Shown here: positions 33,886 to 46,430 of the stretch, piece by piece | Layout of the letters: every line of letters begins with the position of its first letter | Numbering within the stretch: position 1 is the first letter of the stretch | Source: Hyalella azteca | Taxonomy: Eukaryota; Arthropoda; Malacostraca; Amphipoda; Hyalellidae | NCBI RefSeq assembly: GCF_000764305.2 | Contig: NW_025936235.1 | Coordinates: 1-64,000 of the forward strand | Reading direction: 5' to 3' | DNA: 64,000 bases | Notes under the pieces: generated by a model | Database searches by the model: none | What the model saw: the letters and a program-made list of their open reading frames with translations, nothing else | What the model was told of the DNA's origin: nothing | Position numbers and translations under genes: made by a program

Positions 33886-35275
33886 CAAATTTCAGCTATG
33901 GCGGCGTCGCATGGGAGAGCGGCTCACACGCAAGCTACACGCTCAGTATCTAAGGGCCCAGGAGACAAGACTTGATAGAATTTGTATTGAAGCGAGTTTG
34001 TCGCGTGGAGCGTTAAGAAAAACATGCAAATATATTAAAATTTGTCAAGAAAGCTGACGTTTACATGTTTAACTTTACGAGTCGAAAGGCATCATAATGA
34101 AGTTCAGATGAAGCCTGATTAATGGTCACTCACAGTGATAATAATGTTAGTTGTGTTCCACTTATTGCATCAACTCGAATCCTTTCCCGAAAAATATTCA
34201 ACCATCGCATTGAAAGAATCACGTCGTAACATCTTCATGAGTTTGATGATTTTTGCCTACCGATTGAATTTTTAGTTTGAAAATCTATATTTTTTTCTTG
34301 CTTGCTCTCAATAAATTGTTGTTCAGCTCAATGGGCATCCATTATGAATATCCTCGCTTGGCTTGGCCGAAGATGTTAAGCGACAGGCTGGAGCATAAAG
34401 CCGTGGCGGACGAAAAGCTCGCTGTAAATCCAAATAAAAGACTCAAACTCTGACGCAAAACATGCAGGTTTGTTTGATAACATCCACGGTGTCTTCAAGA
34501 TGATCATTTGACACATAATCTCGTGCTTACACACGCCACGGATTTAACGTGACGTGAGTGATCAACGCCGTTAATCAAATCGCTATTGCAGCCGCACCGT
34601 CTTGAGGCTGCAATTGCGGTATTTGAACTGGTCGAATGGTTGAGTGAAGCATTTCTAAGAACAATCAAATTTTAGAGTTCGGTATAGCGTGCCCTACAAT
34701 AAGAACCTGTTGAACAGAAATGGAAAATCTTCACATTGAACTTGAGAAATAAAGTATTTGTTATGTAAACTCATAATTTCTATAATATAAATGATATTGT
34801 AACTCTGTCGTTGTGAACAAAAATAATGCATTTGTAACCGCCTGTTGCGCTGCCATAGTCATTAAAAAGTTACAACAAACTACATCTGTAATCATTTGGC
34901 ATTTGACGAAATCATTTGGCATTTGTACATTTGAACTGCGCTTCGTCGGAGAGATGGCTTAAAACACGCAGCACTGTTTATTAGCAAAAAATGATACTTT
35001 AATGCCAGGAATTTAAAATATTTGCATTACAATAGGAAGTGAAAGTACTTTTCAGAATATTAAGAGAAAAGAACATTGCGAGATTTACAAGACATGAAAG
35101 CGTAGGCTAAATTTGTTTAAATAAACTCATGATAGCATATTTATAACTAGAGACAAATCAAAGTAATTTAGAATTTAAGAAGGACCATAGAATGTTATCA
35201 CCGATACTGTCACTATGAATGGCGTACACGACCAAGAATATTTTTATCAAAAATTCTTTCGTCTAATCTTTCGTC
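33886..35275. other. No recognisable feature
   Basis: AT-rich. A short ATCATTTGGCATTTG phrase is doubled near 34893-34925. Confidence 0.5.
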
Positions 35276-35328
35276 GGGGCAACTGAAAAAAAATCATTTG
35301 TGGGGCAACTGAAAAAAAAATCATTTGT
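35276..35328. repeat. 26 bp direct duplication
   Basis: GGGGCAACTGAAAAAAAATC plus ATTTGT occurs twice in tandem, differing by one A in the homopolymer. Confidence 0.85.
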
Positions 35329-38300
35329 GAGCTGCCGTAGGTTACCAGATTAAAGACACAGCGGTCAATATTTACAGGTCTTGTGATTGATATTCTCAGG
35401 AGAACCAGCGAACAGGGGCACGAAATGCAGCAACGGAGGCTAAATATTTAGGTTCACTCCTGCCATCCCTAAACTTAGACATGATGCAGGCTTTGCTGCT
35501 GTCATACACCGCACTTAAATACACGATGAGCGCGTTCATTGAGCACACACACAGTGCTCAATACACAGTGTATACTGTAGTGTACACTGAATAGGACCAT
35601 TGCCTTAAGAGGTGAATGGCAAGTTGTTAACATGTTTGTTCCTATATTGAGATCCACATAGTGGGCTATTATTATCAGCTAAAAAATAAACTATTTAGTA
35701 GAGTAGATAAATTGGTATGACGTTGCTGACAGAATTGCAATGTAGAAGAAGTACAAAATTACGAAGATTATGGAGAGGATGGCAGATAAAACTGATTTAT
35801 TGTCGCTTGCTGTATAGCTCCGGTGATGAAGTGATGTTTGGAGCGACTTGAAGTGAAATCTGGAATGATATAGGTCAAAAAATTCAGAGCTCAACAATTT
35901 CCAGCAGAAGAAAAACTCAGTCTTCGAATTACTGTCGTTTTGCTGAATAATTTCTGCTTCGGAATCGAAAGAAATTATTCTTCCAGACAGTACACACGCA
36001 GTTCCATATTCAAAGTAAATTTATGAAAAATTTAGGTAACTTCAAATGCCGAAGCGTGGCTGGGATAGATGGAAAGATATCCGGTGAGCATTAAGTTAAG
36101 CTCAACGCAATTCAGTCCATTTCATGCTTGCGGCTCTTGAGACATAATGGAACATTCCTCATCAAATTCGACAATATATTGTTGGCTAACAAAGATTAAT
36201 GCTTTTGAATCAGACGCTAGGAAGCAGCGATATGCATAATTGTTTCTAAAACTCAGACAACGATCATCACCGAACTTTTTAGCTGCTAACAATATATATA
36301 AGTATTAGTGCGCAAGTCGTCAGCGTTAAAGGCAGAAGAATTATAAAGATTTTACTACCTTTTAACTCAACATCTATTTACACCTCGTGTCAAAAATGTT
36401 TGCATAACTTTCCATGTAAGCAAATATCAAAAAGTATCTATAACGACAAATCTCACGCAGATTTCTGAAGGGAATTCGTAACAAATGCTATCGCGTCAAT
36501 TAGAATTTGGCACTTGTTCCCACAGCTCTGCCAGGTTGCTCGTTTGCATAAATAAATGTGTCAAATTTTGCAGCTTTTGTGAATTAATGAATCAAATCCC
36601 AGCGCGGTCAAACCAATAAGGACGTGGAAGAAAATAATTGATGAACTCTAATCATATTAATGAATCAGTGCGTAGCTAGGGGCGTCGAGTACATGCGGTC
36701 GGCAATGTTCGGCATTGTACAATGTACATTGTACAGCCTCAGGACAGAAAAGTTAGCCTTTAAAAGGAGCGTTTCTTATCACTAACGTTTCATTATCAAT
36801 ATTATTCTTTTGGACTTGCCGAGGAATTTTCATTTGCTTCTATTAATTGCAAGGGAGGCTGTAATCATACTGTACTCAAACAGATGTGCGTATCATGAAG
36901 AAATATATTTATGACTGATCAATTGATTAAACTGTTCAAGTGTCTGCAGGTAAAAGTTAGCGAAACAGAATTTCTCATGTATTTATACGGCTTGCTCTGT
37001 GAATAATTAAACGAACCATTAACAATAAATAAATACGTTATGACAGCGCGTTCTTGACGAGCTCATCAGACTCTCGCTTTCACAGCTTATTGTTGCTGAA
37101 GATATCCTCGTTACAATATAAACCGCTATTTAATATAGATCGTTACATTGTCCTGATAGTCACTTATACTACTTGAACATTTATGTGAGTAGTTATTTTG
37201 TTGCTTATTCTTTGAGATTAATTCATTTGCTATGGGAACAAGTAGGACTTTCTTCCAACGTATTTGCTTGTAAGCTTTACGACAATTTATTTCTATACTA
37301 CCAGGAAACCATGGAACTTTAGTCATGTCCCTTAAAAACGACCTCTCTTGTGCCCCAATATATGAGAAAACTTGTCGTTTATAAAATAGATAAACCATCG
37401 GGTCATTGGAGAACACACAAAGCTAGCAACATCAGCACTAGACAGTGCACAATTGTACAAAAGCAAAGCGGGTCTTAATTGACGCAATCAAATTAAATTC
37501 GGTATAAAAGATAACTGCGGACGAATATTTGGTCTCAAGAAGATGATGCACAGGACTTCTTTCAAGTTCGATCACAAAGTTACATTACCGAACAAAGGGG
37601 GAGAAAAAAGTTATATATTAGTGACTAACATTTTCAGCCTATTCCCTGAAATCTCAACAAAGTTTCGTTTTTCGGCTAAAAGGTTTATTTCAGATCCATG
37701 TCATCAACTTTGTCATAGTACTCTAGAATTGTAATAATATGCGATAGAACTTAAATTTGGCTGGTTACATTTTAATTTTAAAGCATAACCGTGAAATGCA
37801 GAAGTGGGACCGAACGCAATGATCATCTCAAAGCTTAAAATTATCTTGCAAGTTCTGCATCAGTTCTGCTTGTGCTCCCGCGCTCACATTGAACTTCGGA
37901 CAAATTATAATGACTTCTTGGATTGTTGCTATAAACTTTCAAGATAGTGGCCCCCTCGGGGCGGATCATAGTGACTAATAATTATCGGTTATCTGGGCTT
38001 CAAAGCGATAATAATTTATTGTCAACGTAAAATTTGTCATCATTAATCAATTGGAGAACAGCGAGGTTATGGGATGCGTAGGTTATAATATTCTTCATTA
38101 TTATTTACGACGAACACAAAGTTGTATACGATAATTTGGAACTTATTCCCTGTCATTGCAAATTAATTATTCCGACAGCAAGCATTCATTAAATCACGTT
38201 GAAAAATTACACGCTGTATATTCTGGTATTTGTGGCGCATAATAAATCCATGTGATTGTGCGCTGCAGCGGCAAGCTTATTTGTCCTGCTGCTGGCCTAG

Positions 38301-40414
38301 AGAGATAACCAAAAGCAAATGAGCCTGCAAATATTTTCGCTTATTAAGTTAATGCATCAGAGAGCGCAAAAGTATATTTTTGTGGCATTAGTACAGGAGT
38401 GCCTCATAAAAAATTTGTGCCCGTTTTGATTATTGAAGAGAGGCTGGAAAATCACGAATGCTGGCGTTCATCTACAACACTTGAACATGTGTCATTCTGA
38501 AATTTTTTTACAACGTGAAAATATTAAAATATCTTGCGCTGGTAAGATTTTGGCGATATCAAAAATTTGAAGCGCACTGAAACTTGACAACCAATAAAAC
38601 ATGCAGAAATTACATCATATTCTCCTCAACGCTCGTTCATATATAATATTGTGCTGAAATTTATTGCCATCTAGGGTCAGTCGACATTAATTCGTTCAAG
38701 TTATCTAAGGATCAACGTGATCAGCAGCTTACAATCCGCGCTCCAGCTCCCCTATACATCGCTCCCGCGCCTCACTGCCAACTGAGAAGACGTCTTCAAT
38801 CGTGAAATTATCCCCGTCGTGGCAGTCGCGTCGATCTTGTTATGTTTGGCCACAGCTCGACTCCCTAGCGCCGTAAAGCAGTGCAGGTTCTGAAGCTAGG
38901 CTGGCGAGACCGCTACTACATGATTTAGGAAGGAATTGAAACAAGATGCAAGCTGGCAAAAGTCTTCAGTTGAATAATCGGCATACAATATTAAGTTACA
39001 ACGTAGAATTCGGTCTAAATTTTAAGAAAGTCGGATTATTAAACTAAGTGATTTGAGTACGGTCGCTTCACAATTTTTTACGCACCGGCAGTTCATTCAA
39101 ATGGATATGGCACGAGCACACGAGTCGTCGCTGGCTAGGGTCGCTTATATCGCGTAGTTTTATTTTAGAATTTCAGCTTCTTCATTTGAAACAGCAAGCA
39201 GGCAAGAGTCAAGAGATAAACATGTTATATTTCAAACATGAGTATCACAAGTGAAACAAATTATTTTAATCAGGGAACAAAAATATCAGAGCACCAAATT
39301 AATGATGCCTGACACGAAACAAAAGTTTGGCTAGTGAAAGATTTATTTCCTCTCTTCTGAAGTAAATAAATAAAAATCCTGTTAAAATGCTGAAGCTCAC
39401 ATGAAGCAGCCGTTCGTCAAAATTCAATGCGGTCTTCGTGAACATTGAATTATGCGTGAGTAAATCATTTCATTTCACGTGACTGGCATTCAATTCCGGC
39501 AACCGCACGAGCTAGGAAAGTTAATTAGAGCAAATTTATCATGATAAACTTTGGGGTAGTAAACAGCCATAAAAATTGTTTAATTGTAACATAAATTCTC
39601 AAATAATTTCTTCAGCCGCATTAACATGTTTGCAAGCACCATCACTTTGTGCTTGGAACTCGCTTGCTCAACACAACACGAGGTGAATGTGCACTTTCTC
39701 ATTATAATTGTGAAGCATAATTTACAGTCTAGTTACGACTAGAAATCACCAGATTCAGGCAGTGATTTGAACCAACTCAGATAGGATCTGGCAGTGACCG
39801 ATTCGTATGTAACGCGTTTACTAAACTTGAGGACTCGTGAGTTAAGAAAGACTTGACAGACACTCGCACTGAATCACCAAACCAGCAGCGGCCCTGACAT
39901 GCAGGCCGTCACCGGCCAAAAAGGACCAATTGGCCTCATGTTTTATTGCTATTCCTCCTTGACTTACAAATCAGGTCTCATGTATAAGGCCACTTCGTGT
40001 CAGAGGCATAGCAATCTGGCCATGCTTGCTGGGGAAACAAAAAAGTAAATTTTACAGTTCTTACAAATAACTTTTTTTCAGTGTAGTTTCATACAATGTG
40101 TCCGAGAAAAATGTATTCAGAGAAACTGTAATTGAAAATGTATTCAGAGAGAAAAATGTACTCCTTGTGCAATGTATTTAGAGAAAAATTTCGGAACCTA
40201 AACAATCGAGACGAAACTAATTAATTTTAAACAGATGGTTCAAAAGACAGCGGCAGCATCAAAAGAATCTATGTTGTTGCTGAAGATTCATTGCGACACA
40301 ATTAAAGCACAAGACGTAAATTAACTTGAAGATTTTAAAATTCTTAATGAAATTCAGTGAATGCACCAGCATATCTAGCCTGCTAGTTCATTGTTTGATG
40401 CAACGCTAAATATA
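35329..40414. other. No recognisable feature
   Basis: Long AT-rich tract. A GC-richer patch at about 38700-38900 is open in one minus frame for about 40 codons and contains the palindrome GAAGACGTCTTC. I see nothing that identifies a gene. A 96-codon minus open frame at 37126-37416 has no recognisable domain. Confidence 0.45.
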
Positions 40415-40646
40415 TTCATTGCGGTATCATACCTCACTAACTACCACTGCACTGAAATTTCATACCTCACTCCACATTCGCGTCATTGCGGTATCATACC
40501 TCACTCCACATTCACGTCATTGCGGCATCATACCTCACTCCACATTCGCGTCATTGTGCTATCATACCTCACTCCACATTCATGTCATTGCATCATACCA
40601 CACTCCACATTCATGTCATTGCGGCATCATACCTCACTCCACATTA
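40415..40646. repeat. 34 bp minisatellite, family 1, about 6.5 copies
   Basis: The unit is CATACCTCACTCCACATTCG plus CGTCATTGCGGTAT, period 34 (starts 40461 and 40495). One unit is shortened around 40590. There are no intervening unique spacers. Overlapping plus-strand ORFs across it are artefacts of the array. Confidence 0.92.
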
Positions 40647-40996
40647 TCGACATTTAATACCTCATAAGAGACCTCGTAAAGAAGCACAACGTTTACAAAT
40701 GAGATCAACATTCAGAGTAGAATGCGGCAAGTCTCGAACAAACCGACTCACAGAGGCTGCGTTTAACAAAAATTACAGAATTATTGCAACGACGAACGTC
40801 CAGCATAAGAATCAGGTTCACAAACAACAGGCTCATTCTTTCCTCCCTTGTAATTTACTCATATGCTTTATTAACCCGTGATAAATAAATGCCAAATCCG
40901 CCTTCGCAATATTTGATATTTTTGTATGCAACAATAAAGATATGCTACTCTAGGCCGAGTATATCGTTGCAGTTTCCAGTTTAACCCGTTTGCTCT

Positions 40997-41200
40997 ATCA
41001 ACACAAAGTGAAGTATTACATAGAGTGTCTCAATGGTTTTTAAAACAGTTGGCTCACGATATTCAATATATCGTGAGCTATCAACACAAAATAAAGTATT
41101 ACATCGATACATGTATAAATTTGCGCAATCAACAAAAAGTGAAGTATTACATCGAGTGTCTCAGTAGTTTTTAAAACAGTTGGCTCACGATATTTGTACA
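40997..41200. repeat. Direct duplication with internal perfect inverted repeat
   Basis: A ~70 bp block, from ATCAACAMAAAGTGAAGTAT through TTTTTAAAACAGTTGGCTCA, occurs at 40997-41062 and 41127-41196. A partial third start lies at 41080. Between them the first copy's end forms a perfect 11 bp inverted repeat, GCTCACGATAT and ATATCGTGAGC (41052-41062 and 41068-41078). This suggests an inversion-type duplication at the junction. Confidence 0.8.
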
Positions 41201-41267
41201 GTGATGATAATACTGCTGGCTTTGATGGTGTGGACGCCGCGGTTTGCGTCGTGGCGCTCCTCATTAG

Positions 41268-41476
41268 AGGATATTGCAGTCTCCCACTGAGCCAATCATC
41301 AAGGTTATTATCGTGTTTCATTGAGCCAATAATCAGGGATATTACCGCGTTCCATTGAGCCAATAATCAGGGATATTATCGTGTTCCATTGAGCCAATAA
41401 TCAGGGATATTACCGCATTCCATTGAGCCAATAATCAGGGATATTACTGCATTCCATTGAGCCAATAATCAGGGAT
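41268..41476. repeat. 34 bp minisatellite, family 2, left array
   Basis: The unit is ATTGAGCCAATAATCAGGGA plus TATTACCGCGTTCC, period 34 (starts 41354 and 41388). There are about six copies, most diverged at the left end. The same unit forms a second array at 42232-42556. Confidence 0.9.
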
Positions 41477-42231
41477 GGGAGCGCAGCCGTGCACCACAAA
41501 TTTTGTACACCAATGAGCCCTGAATCGAACGCCTTGGATCTTTCCGGACATCCACCAATCAGCCGTGAATGGAATCTGCTATCCGTAACCGATCATTGAC
41601 ATCCTTCTGCTTTGAATATTTTGAGCTCCACACCCCCCAGACACGAGGTCGAATAGCCTAGGGTCGAATGGCCGTCCACCACTGAACGTTGCGTCGAAGC
41701 ATCACTTCATACCCTGGCCACCGCTCGAATTGCAACTTGCGCGCAACAGCTAGCCTGCGACCACTTGGATTTGCCCACCTCCGGCCTCGCATAAAACCTG
41801 CCGTGCACCACCAGGCCGTCGGTCGAAAGAGCCGTGCGACTGGCTGAGTCAGGTTAGGTTAGGTTAGGTTGGGTTAGCACTCGGCTGGAGCGTTCGACCC
41901 GCGGGCGTTCGACCGAGGGCTGGTTCGACGCACTGCCTAGATACGGACGGCTTGGTGGCGGATATCACATTCGCTGCAAGGCTCCGGCGCGCTACGTCCG
42001 AGTGGTGTACAATTTTTTCGCGGTACGGCGGACGACGCTAGGCCATTCGATCGCCGGCTGTTTCTCCTGAGGGCTGATTGGTCTAATTCAATTGATTCGT
42101 TCTGTCTGGTGGCTTTCGGCTGCCTATATGATTTTCCAGAAGTGTTGAAGGCTACGTTCCGGAGGGCAGGAGTCATGATAGTCCATTACATCCAGGGCAG
42201 TGGTGGTCTTCGGCAGGCTTCCCGTTAAATT
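41477..42231. other. GC-rich spacer between the two family-2 arrays
   Basis: About 755 bp, clearly richer in G, C and CpG than its surroundings. It has phrases such as CGTTCGACC repeated near 41890-41930 and contains the TTAGG tract. Open frames exist (79 codons on the minus strand), but no domain is recognised. It may be a single insertion into one ancestral array or part of a longer complex repeat. Confidence 0.5.
41851..41876 (+). repeat. Short interstitial telomere-type repeat (TTAGG)n
   Basis: Four AGGTT units followed by a GGGTTA variant, a permutation of TTAGG, the canonical telomere repeat of most arthropods. It is only about 26 bp, internal, and not at the window edge. It may derive from repair at a break, from a telomere-targeting element, or from chance slippage. 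Confidence 0.7.
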
Positions 42232-42556
42232 ACTGTATTTCATTGAGCCAATAATCAGGGATATTACCGCGTTCCACTGAGCCAATAATCGGGGATATTA
42301 CCGCGTTTCACTGAGCCAATAATCAGGGATATTACCGCGTTCCATTGAGCCAATAATCAGGGATATTACCGGGTTTTGATGATCTAACCAATGATGATGA
42401 TCTAACTTTGTCCCACTGTACCAGTCATCATGGATATTACCATGGTCCGCTGAGCCCATCATCAGGGATATTACCGTGTTCCACCAAGGATATCAACGTG
42501 TTCCACTGAACCAATCACCCTGGATATTAGCATGTTCCGCTGAGCCAATTAATGCT
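42232..42556. repeat. 34 bp minisatellite, family 2, right array
   Basis: About nine copies of the ATTGAGCCAATAATCAGGGA-type unit seen at 41268-41476, becoming increasingly diverged to the right (for example ACTGAACCAATCACCCTGGA). A TGATGATCTAAC dinucleotide-like interruption lies near 42377-42405. Orientation is the same as in the left array. Confidence 0.88.
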
Positions 42557-42767
42557 GCTGTCAACACAGCGCTTGGCTCGCCTAACTCCAGCCAAATGGT
42601 GGCTCCTGCGAACCAAAGTCGCACCGCCATATCTGGTCTCATATATTCAAAATTGACCTAGCTTATTAACTTGATTACTTTCAAAATATCAGCCAGATAT
42701 TAATGAAATTACTAATTTCAGTTATTCAGATCAAACTTGTTTATATGCCCTTCGTGAATTCTATCCT

Positions 42768-42956
42768 GGGGCCAAACTTTCAAAACTCGCTAAGTGAACG
42801 TAAGTACTTGCGCTCTATTTTCTTGTCCATGATTAAGTGAAGGTAAGTACTTACGCTCTATTTTCTTGGCTATGATTGGTGGATTTTGTTTGAAAGGTCG
42901 TCAATAATTGGATGATGAACTTACGATATCTTAACTTTTTTTGAAAGTATGGGCCC
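42768..42956 (+). mobile_element. MITE family 1, copy 3 (189 bp, internal segment duplicated)
   Basis: It has the same ends as copies 1 and 2, but the 43-44 bp segment AAGTGAAGGTAAGTACTTAC through TCTTGTCCATGATT is present twice, explaining the extra 44 bp. CCTGG borders both ends and is a possible 5 bp target duplication, though its palindromic overlap with the element ends makes this uncertain. Confidence 0.88.
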
Positions 42957-43651
42957 TGGACGGTGAAAAACTGAGACTCATTGGAGAGGGAAACATATGT
43001 TCTTGGTGTTACATCATGAGCAATGAACGAACGAGGCATATATGAATGATATATAATTGAATTGCATTATATTTTAATGAAATTTGATTCAAATTAAGTC
43101 TAATTTTCAATCCGAACGGAACCTTGCTTGCAACATTGCCAATTTTGACGCTGCAAGCAGTGCAGGAAATCAAGTCTATAATGATAACGGTGAAAGTAAT
43201 AGCACTGATAAGATAAAAGATGAACCGGGACTCGATAGCGATCAAGTACGCAGATATGATAATAAATTTTTAGAAAATTTTGTATTCTATTAGTCAAGTC
43301 CTCCGTTTACCGTATTTTCACAATTGCAGAGAATTAAAACGAATCTTCACTTTTTTATGGACCACTTTATAAAAACCGGAAAACGACAATTCATCACAAA
43401 AACGACTTTGCGGAACCGCAATAAGGGAAAAATGATTTTCCTTACAGTCACGTTCAAAACATTAAAAGTTAAACACGTAAATCTCACTTTTTAGCCTCTC
43501 TTATCAGGCTTAAGGTACAGCAGAAGCAAGTATTCTCCTAGGCTTGATGTTATAACCATTTATATAACTTTTATCTGATGCTGCATATATACAACTACAC
43601 CAGCGAGAAGTTCTGAAGCTTGTGGAAATATTGCCACAGCTCAATGCTTGT
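42957..43651. other. No recognised gene
   Basis: AT-rich. A plus-strand open frame (43084-43293) includes an acidic DKIKDEPGLDSDQ stretch followed by a weak GTACGC donor-like sequence. This is too little to call an exon. Confidence 0.45.
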
Positions 43652-44056
43652 GAGGTATGAACTGCTAAGCTATACCTCTCTTTTGTTGAGACGCGGGCGC
43701 TATACCCCTGAGGTATGAACTGCTAAGCTATACCTCTCTTTTGTTAAGACGTGGGCGCTATACTCCTGAGGTATGAACTGATAAGCTATACCTCTCTTTT
43801 GTTAAGACGCGGGCGCCATACTCCTGAGGTATGAACTGCTAAGCTATACCTCTCTTTTGTTAAGACGTGGGCGCTATACTCCTGAGGTATGAACTGCTAA
43901 GCTATACCTCTCTTTTGTTGAGACGCGGGCGCCATACTCCTGAGGTATGAACTGCTAAGCTATACCTCTCTTTTGTTAAGACGCGGGCGCTATACTCCTG
44001 AGGTATGAACTGCTAAGCTATACCTCTCTTTTGTTGAGACGCGGACGCCATACGGA
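43652..44056. repeat. 58 bp minisatellite with a hairpin in each unit, seven copies
   Basis: The unit begins GAGGTATGAACTGCTAAGCT and continues ATACCTCTCTTTTGTTRAGA then CGYGGGCGCYATACYCCT. Starts are at 43652, 43710, 43768, 43826, 43884, 43942 and 44000. GAGGTAT and ATACCTC form a 7 bp stem around a 13-base loop in every copy. Variation is concentrated outside the stem, at a few Y/R positions. Confidence 0.93.
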
Positions 44057-46224
44057 AAAATCGGGCCCGAATTGGCGAAAATTGTGGAATGTCTCCATAA
44101 CAGCCTTCCCGCCTTGTTTTCTTTCACTAAGTCGCACAAGAGTGAGTTCGTGGGTAACAGGATTTTCATAATAGAGAGAAAAATTTAAAAATAAAGTAAA
44201 AAGTCAAAGTTTTAAAATACGTAAATTTCATGTAATGTGTACTAGATCAAACTTTTGGAATGATGAAATATCACAATATTGTTTCAAAAGCTCACTCAAG
44301 CATCCATATCGGAAAAGAAGAAATGAATGCTATTAAAAATTCATTTTCAGTATGGAAACATTTGTGTGAACGTTGCATTTAAAATGTCCAAAATCAATCG
44401 GACACACGGCTGACCGCACAACACGAGACGGAACTGACACACCCTCACTCTAACCCAGCCGACAGCGCACTGAGGTGCTGCCGTCGGTGAGGTCAGTGAG
44501 CGGAGAGGCCGGCGTCCGAGGCGAATCAGGCGATGCCTGGTGGCTATTAATCAGAAAGGCTTTACCAAAAAGGAAAATATCGGATATAAAATATATAAAC
44601 AACAGCATCTGGAGAATATTGCTCCGGTCAAGATATGTCGCTTAGATTGTTATTAAATTATAAAGGTAGAGGAAAATTTCAATATGGATTATCAATTAAA
44701 AACATCAATAATTTTAGGCTGATATCGAGGATTTGATATCGAAAAATGTGTCCGATGAATTCGATGAAAGATTGAAAAACAACCGTTTACTTATAAAATA
44801 CCATAAAAACATGTAAAACTAAAATCAATACCTAGATTTGATCGATGCACATAAATGGGATGTAGCAAATAACATAATATTAAAAGTTTGTCACGGGCCA
44901 GCTAAGAGTGCTTGCATTTAGTTTCGTGGCAACGAGTTACTTTTTACAGCGTCATGAGGGGTGTGCGCTGTGTGCTTTTTGCTGCGTTTTTATACATGAA
45001 CTCCTCGAGACGAGAGGAACGAACCTTAGTTCTTATGCAGAGTTAAAAATTACTATGTGGTCTCTTCTTGTAGAAAGCGCTTTTGTAGAATTATTCAGAC
45101 TTTAAACGTGAATGAATTTTCCATACGAGAATTCAGAAATACTTTCCGAAGTTTTCTGTAATTTTCTTATGAAATACTTTATCAGTAGTCTCAGCAAGTC
45201 TTATTTCATTTCTTTTATTTCTTTGGAGCATTCATATTACTTCGGGCGCAATCTATCATTCTTGATTGTGAATGTCTAGGGCAGTGACAAATGATTGGTC
45301 CTGTAAAAAAGGGAAAAAGACCGAGTTGATACTTTAACTTACACAGAGAGATATTTGTAGGCCTAATTTTCCCAAACTTCTACTATCGGAAGACTTAAGT
45401 TACCTCTGCTGCAAACTGTAACTTGGTGGACAAATAAAATGGCAATTTTGAATTCAGAAGAGAGTGAATTCATAAGATATTTACTTTAAGCATGGAAGAA
45501 AATTAAGATGTTCATATCAATGCAGGAATCTAGTCTACTGTTAAAAAGCCATCACGAGCTGTTTGAATTAGTCGCACACTGACAAGCCGTAAATTGAAAA
45601 AACTAAGAATGATTATTTGCACCATAAAAAATTTATTCCAGCTACTGAGTGAAAATGCAGTGCATAAGAACAAATCTAAAAGCTTATTCGGAAACGGCAA
45701 AGCGCTGGACGTCCAACACAAGAAACAAATAGAAGACAAAGACAAAAAAATAAATTGATCCCAAGGTCACGCGAAGAAGCGGTAAATCTTTAAACTAAAC
45801 AAATGAACCCGAAAATTGCCGTTAAAATCACAGTTCGTCTCCTGCGTTAGCAATTAAAATCCTTAACTAACCAAGAAGCCGGAAACATTAGTGAATTAAA
45901 CTAGAATAATACGATGTACAACAACGTTCGATAACATGTGATCTATATGTTAGATCATAAGATACGACTAAACTTAGAGGCTCAATGCATCACTGTACGA
46001 CCAGCAAAAATAAATTTGAAAAGCTGGTACAGGAAGCAAGATTTTGCTGCTCTTTGAATGATTAAACAGCGGAAACGATTCAACGTTCGCGTTTAATTCA
46101 ATGGGGAACAGTTTCACTTAACACACATAATTTAATTTAAATGAAAAATTGAAGCTTATTTATTTATTCATTCTGCAATGCCCGGAGCAGCTCGAGTTAC
46201 GCGCTGCCTGCAGGTTGACTATCA
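44057..46224. other. No recognisable gene
   Basis: Mostly AT-rich. A GC-richer patch at about 44400-44560 has a short inverted repeat (CCGACAGC with GCTGCCGTCGG) and an open frame of about 60 codons, without a recognised domain. Confidence 0.45.
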
Positions 46225-46430
46225 GGGCCCATACTTTCAAAAAAAGTTAAGAGATCGTAAGTTCATCAGCCAATCATTGACGGCCTTTCAAGCAAAATCC
46301 ACCAATCATAGACAAGAAATAGAGCGTAAGTACTTACGTTCACTTAATCATAGACAAGAAAATAGAGCGTAAGTACTTACGTTCACTTAATCATAGACAA
46401 GAAAATAGAGCGTAGGTATTTACGTTCACT
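46225..46430 (-). mobile_element. MITE family 1, copy 4 (truncated, internal triplication)
   Basis: It is in reverse orientation relative to copies 1-3. The GGGCCCATACTTTCAAAAAA end at 46225 is intact. The other terminus is missing: the element breaks off after TTACGTTCACT at 46430. The segment ATCATAGACAAGAAAATAGA through GCGTAAGTACTTACG is present three times with a 43 bp period. It adjoins the palindromic 61 bp repeat, so repair or slippage may have removed the end. Confidence 0.88.

Noticed and set aside
40415..40646. A regular 34 bp repeat array that could suggest a CRISPR.
   Set aside because: The units abut directly with no unique spacers, no cas genes are present and the genome is eukaryotic. 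It is a minisatellite.
46178..46372. A plus-strand ORF with FQKKLRDRKFISQSLTAF, which also appears in ORFs at 19778 and 42851.
   Set aside because: The recurrence is due to the MITE family, not to a conserved protein. The copies differ by frame-breaking indels and the MITE has no coding constraint.
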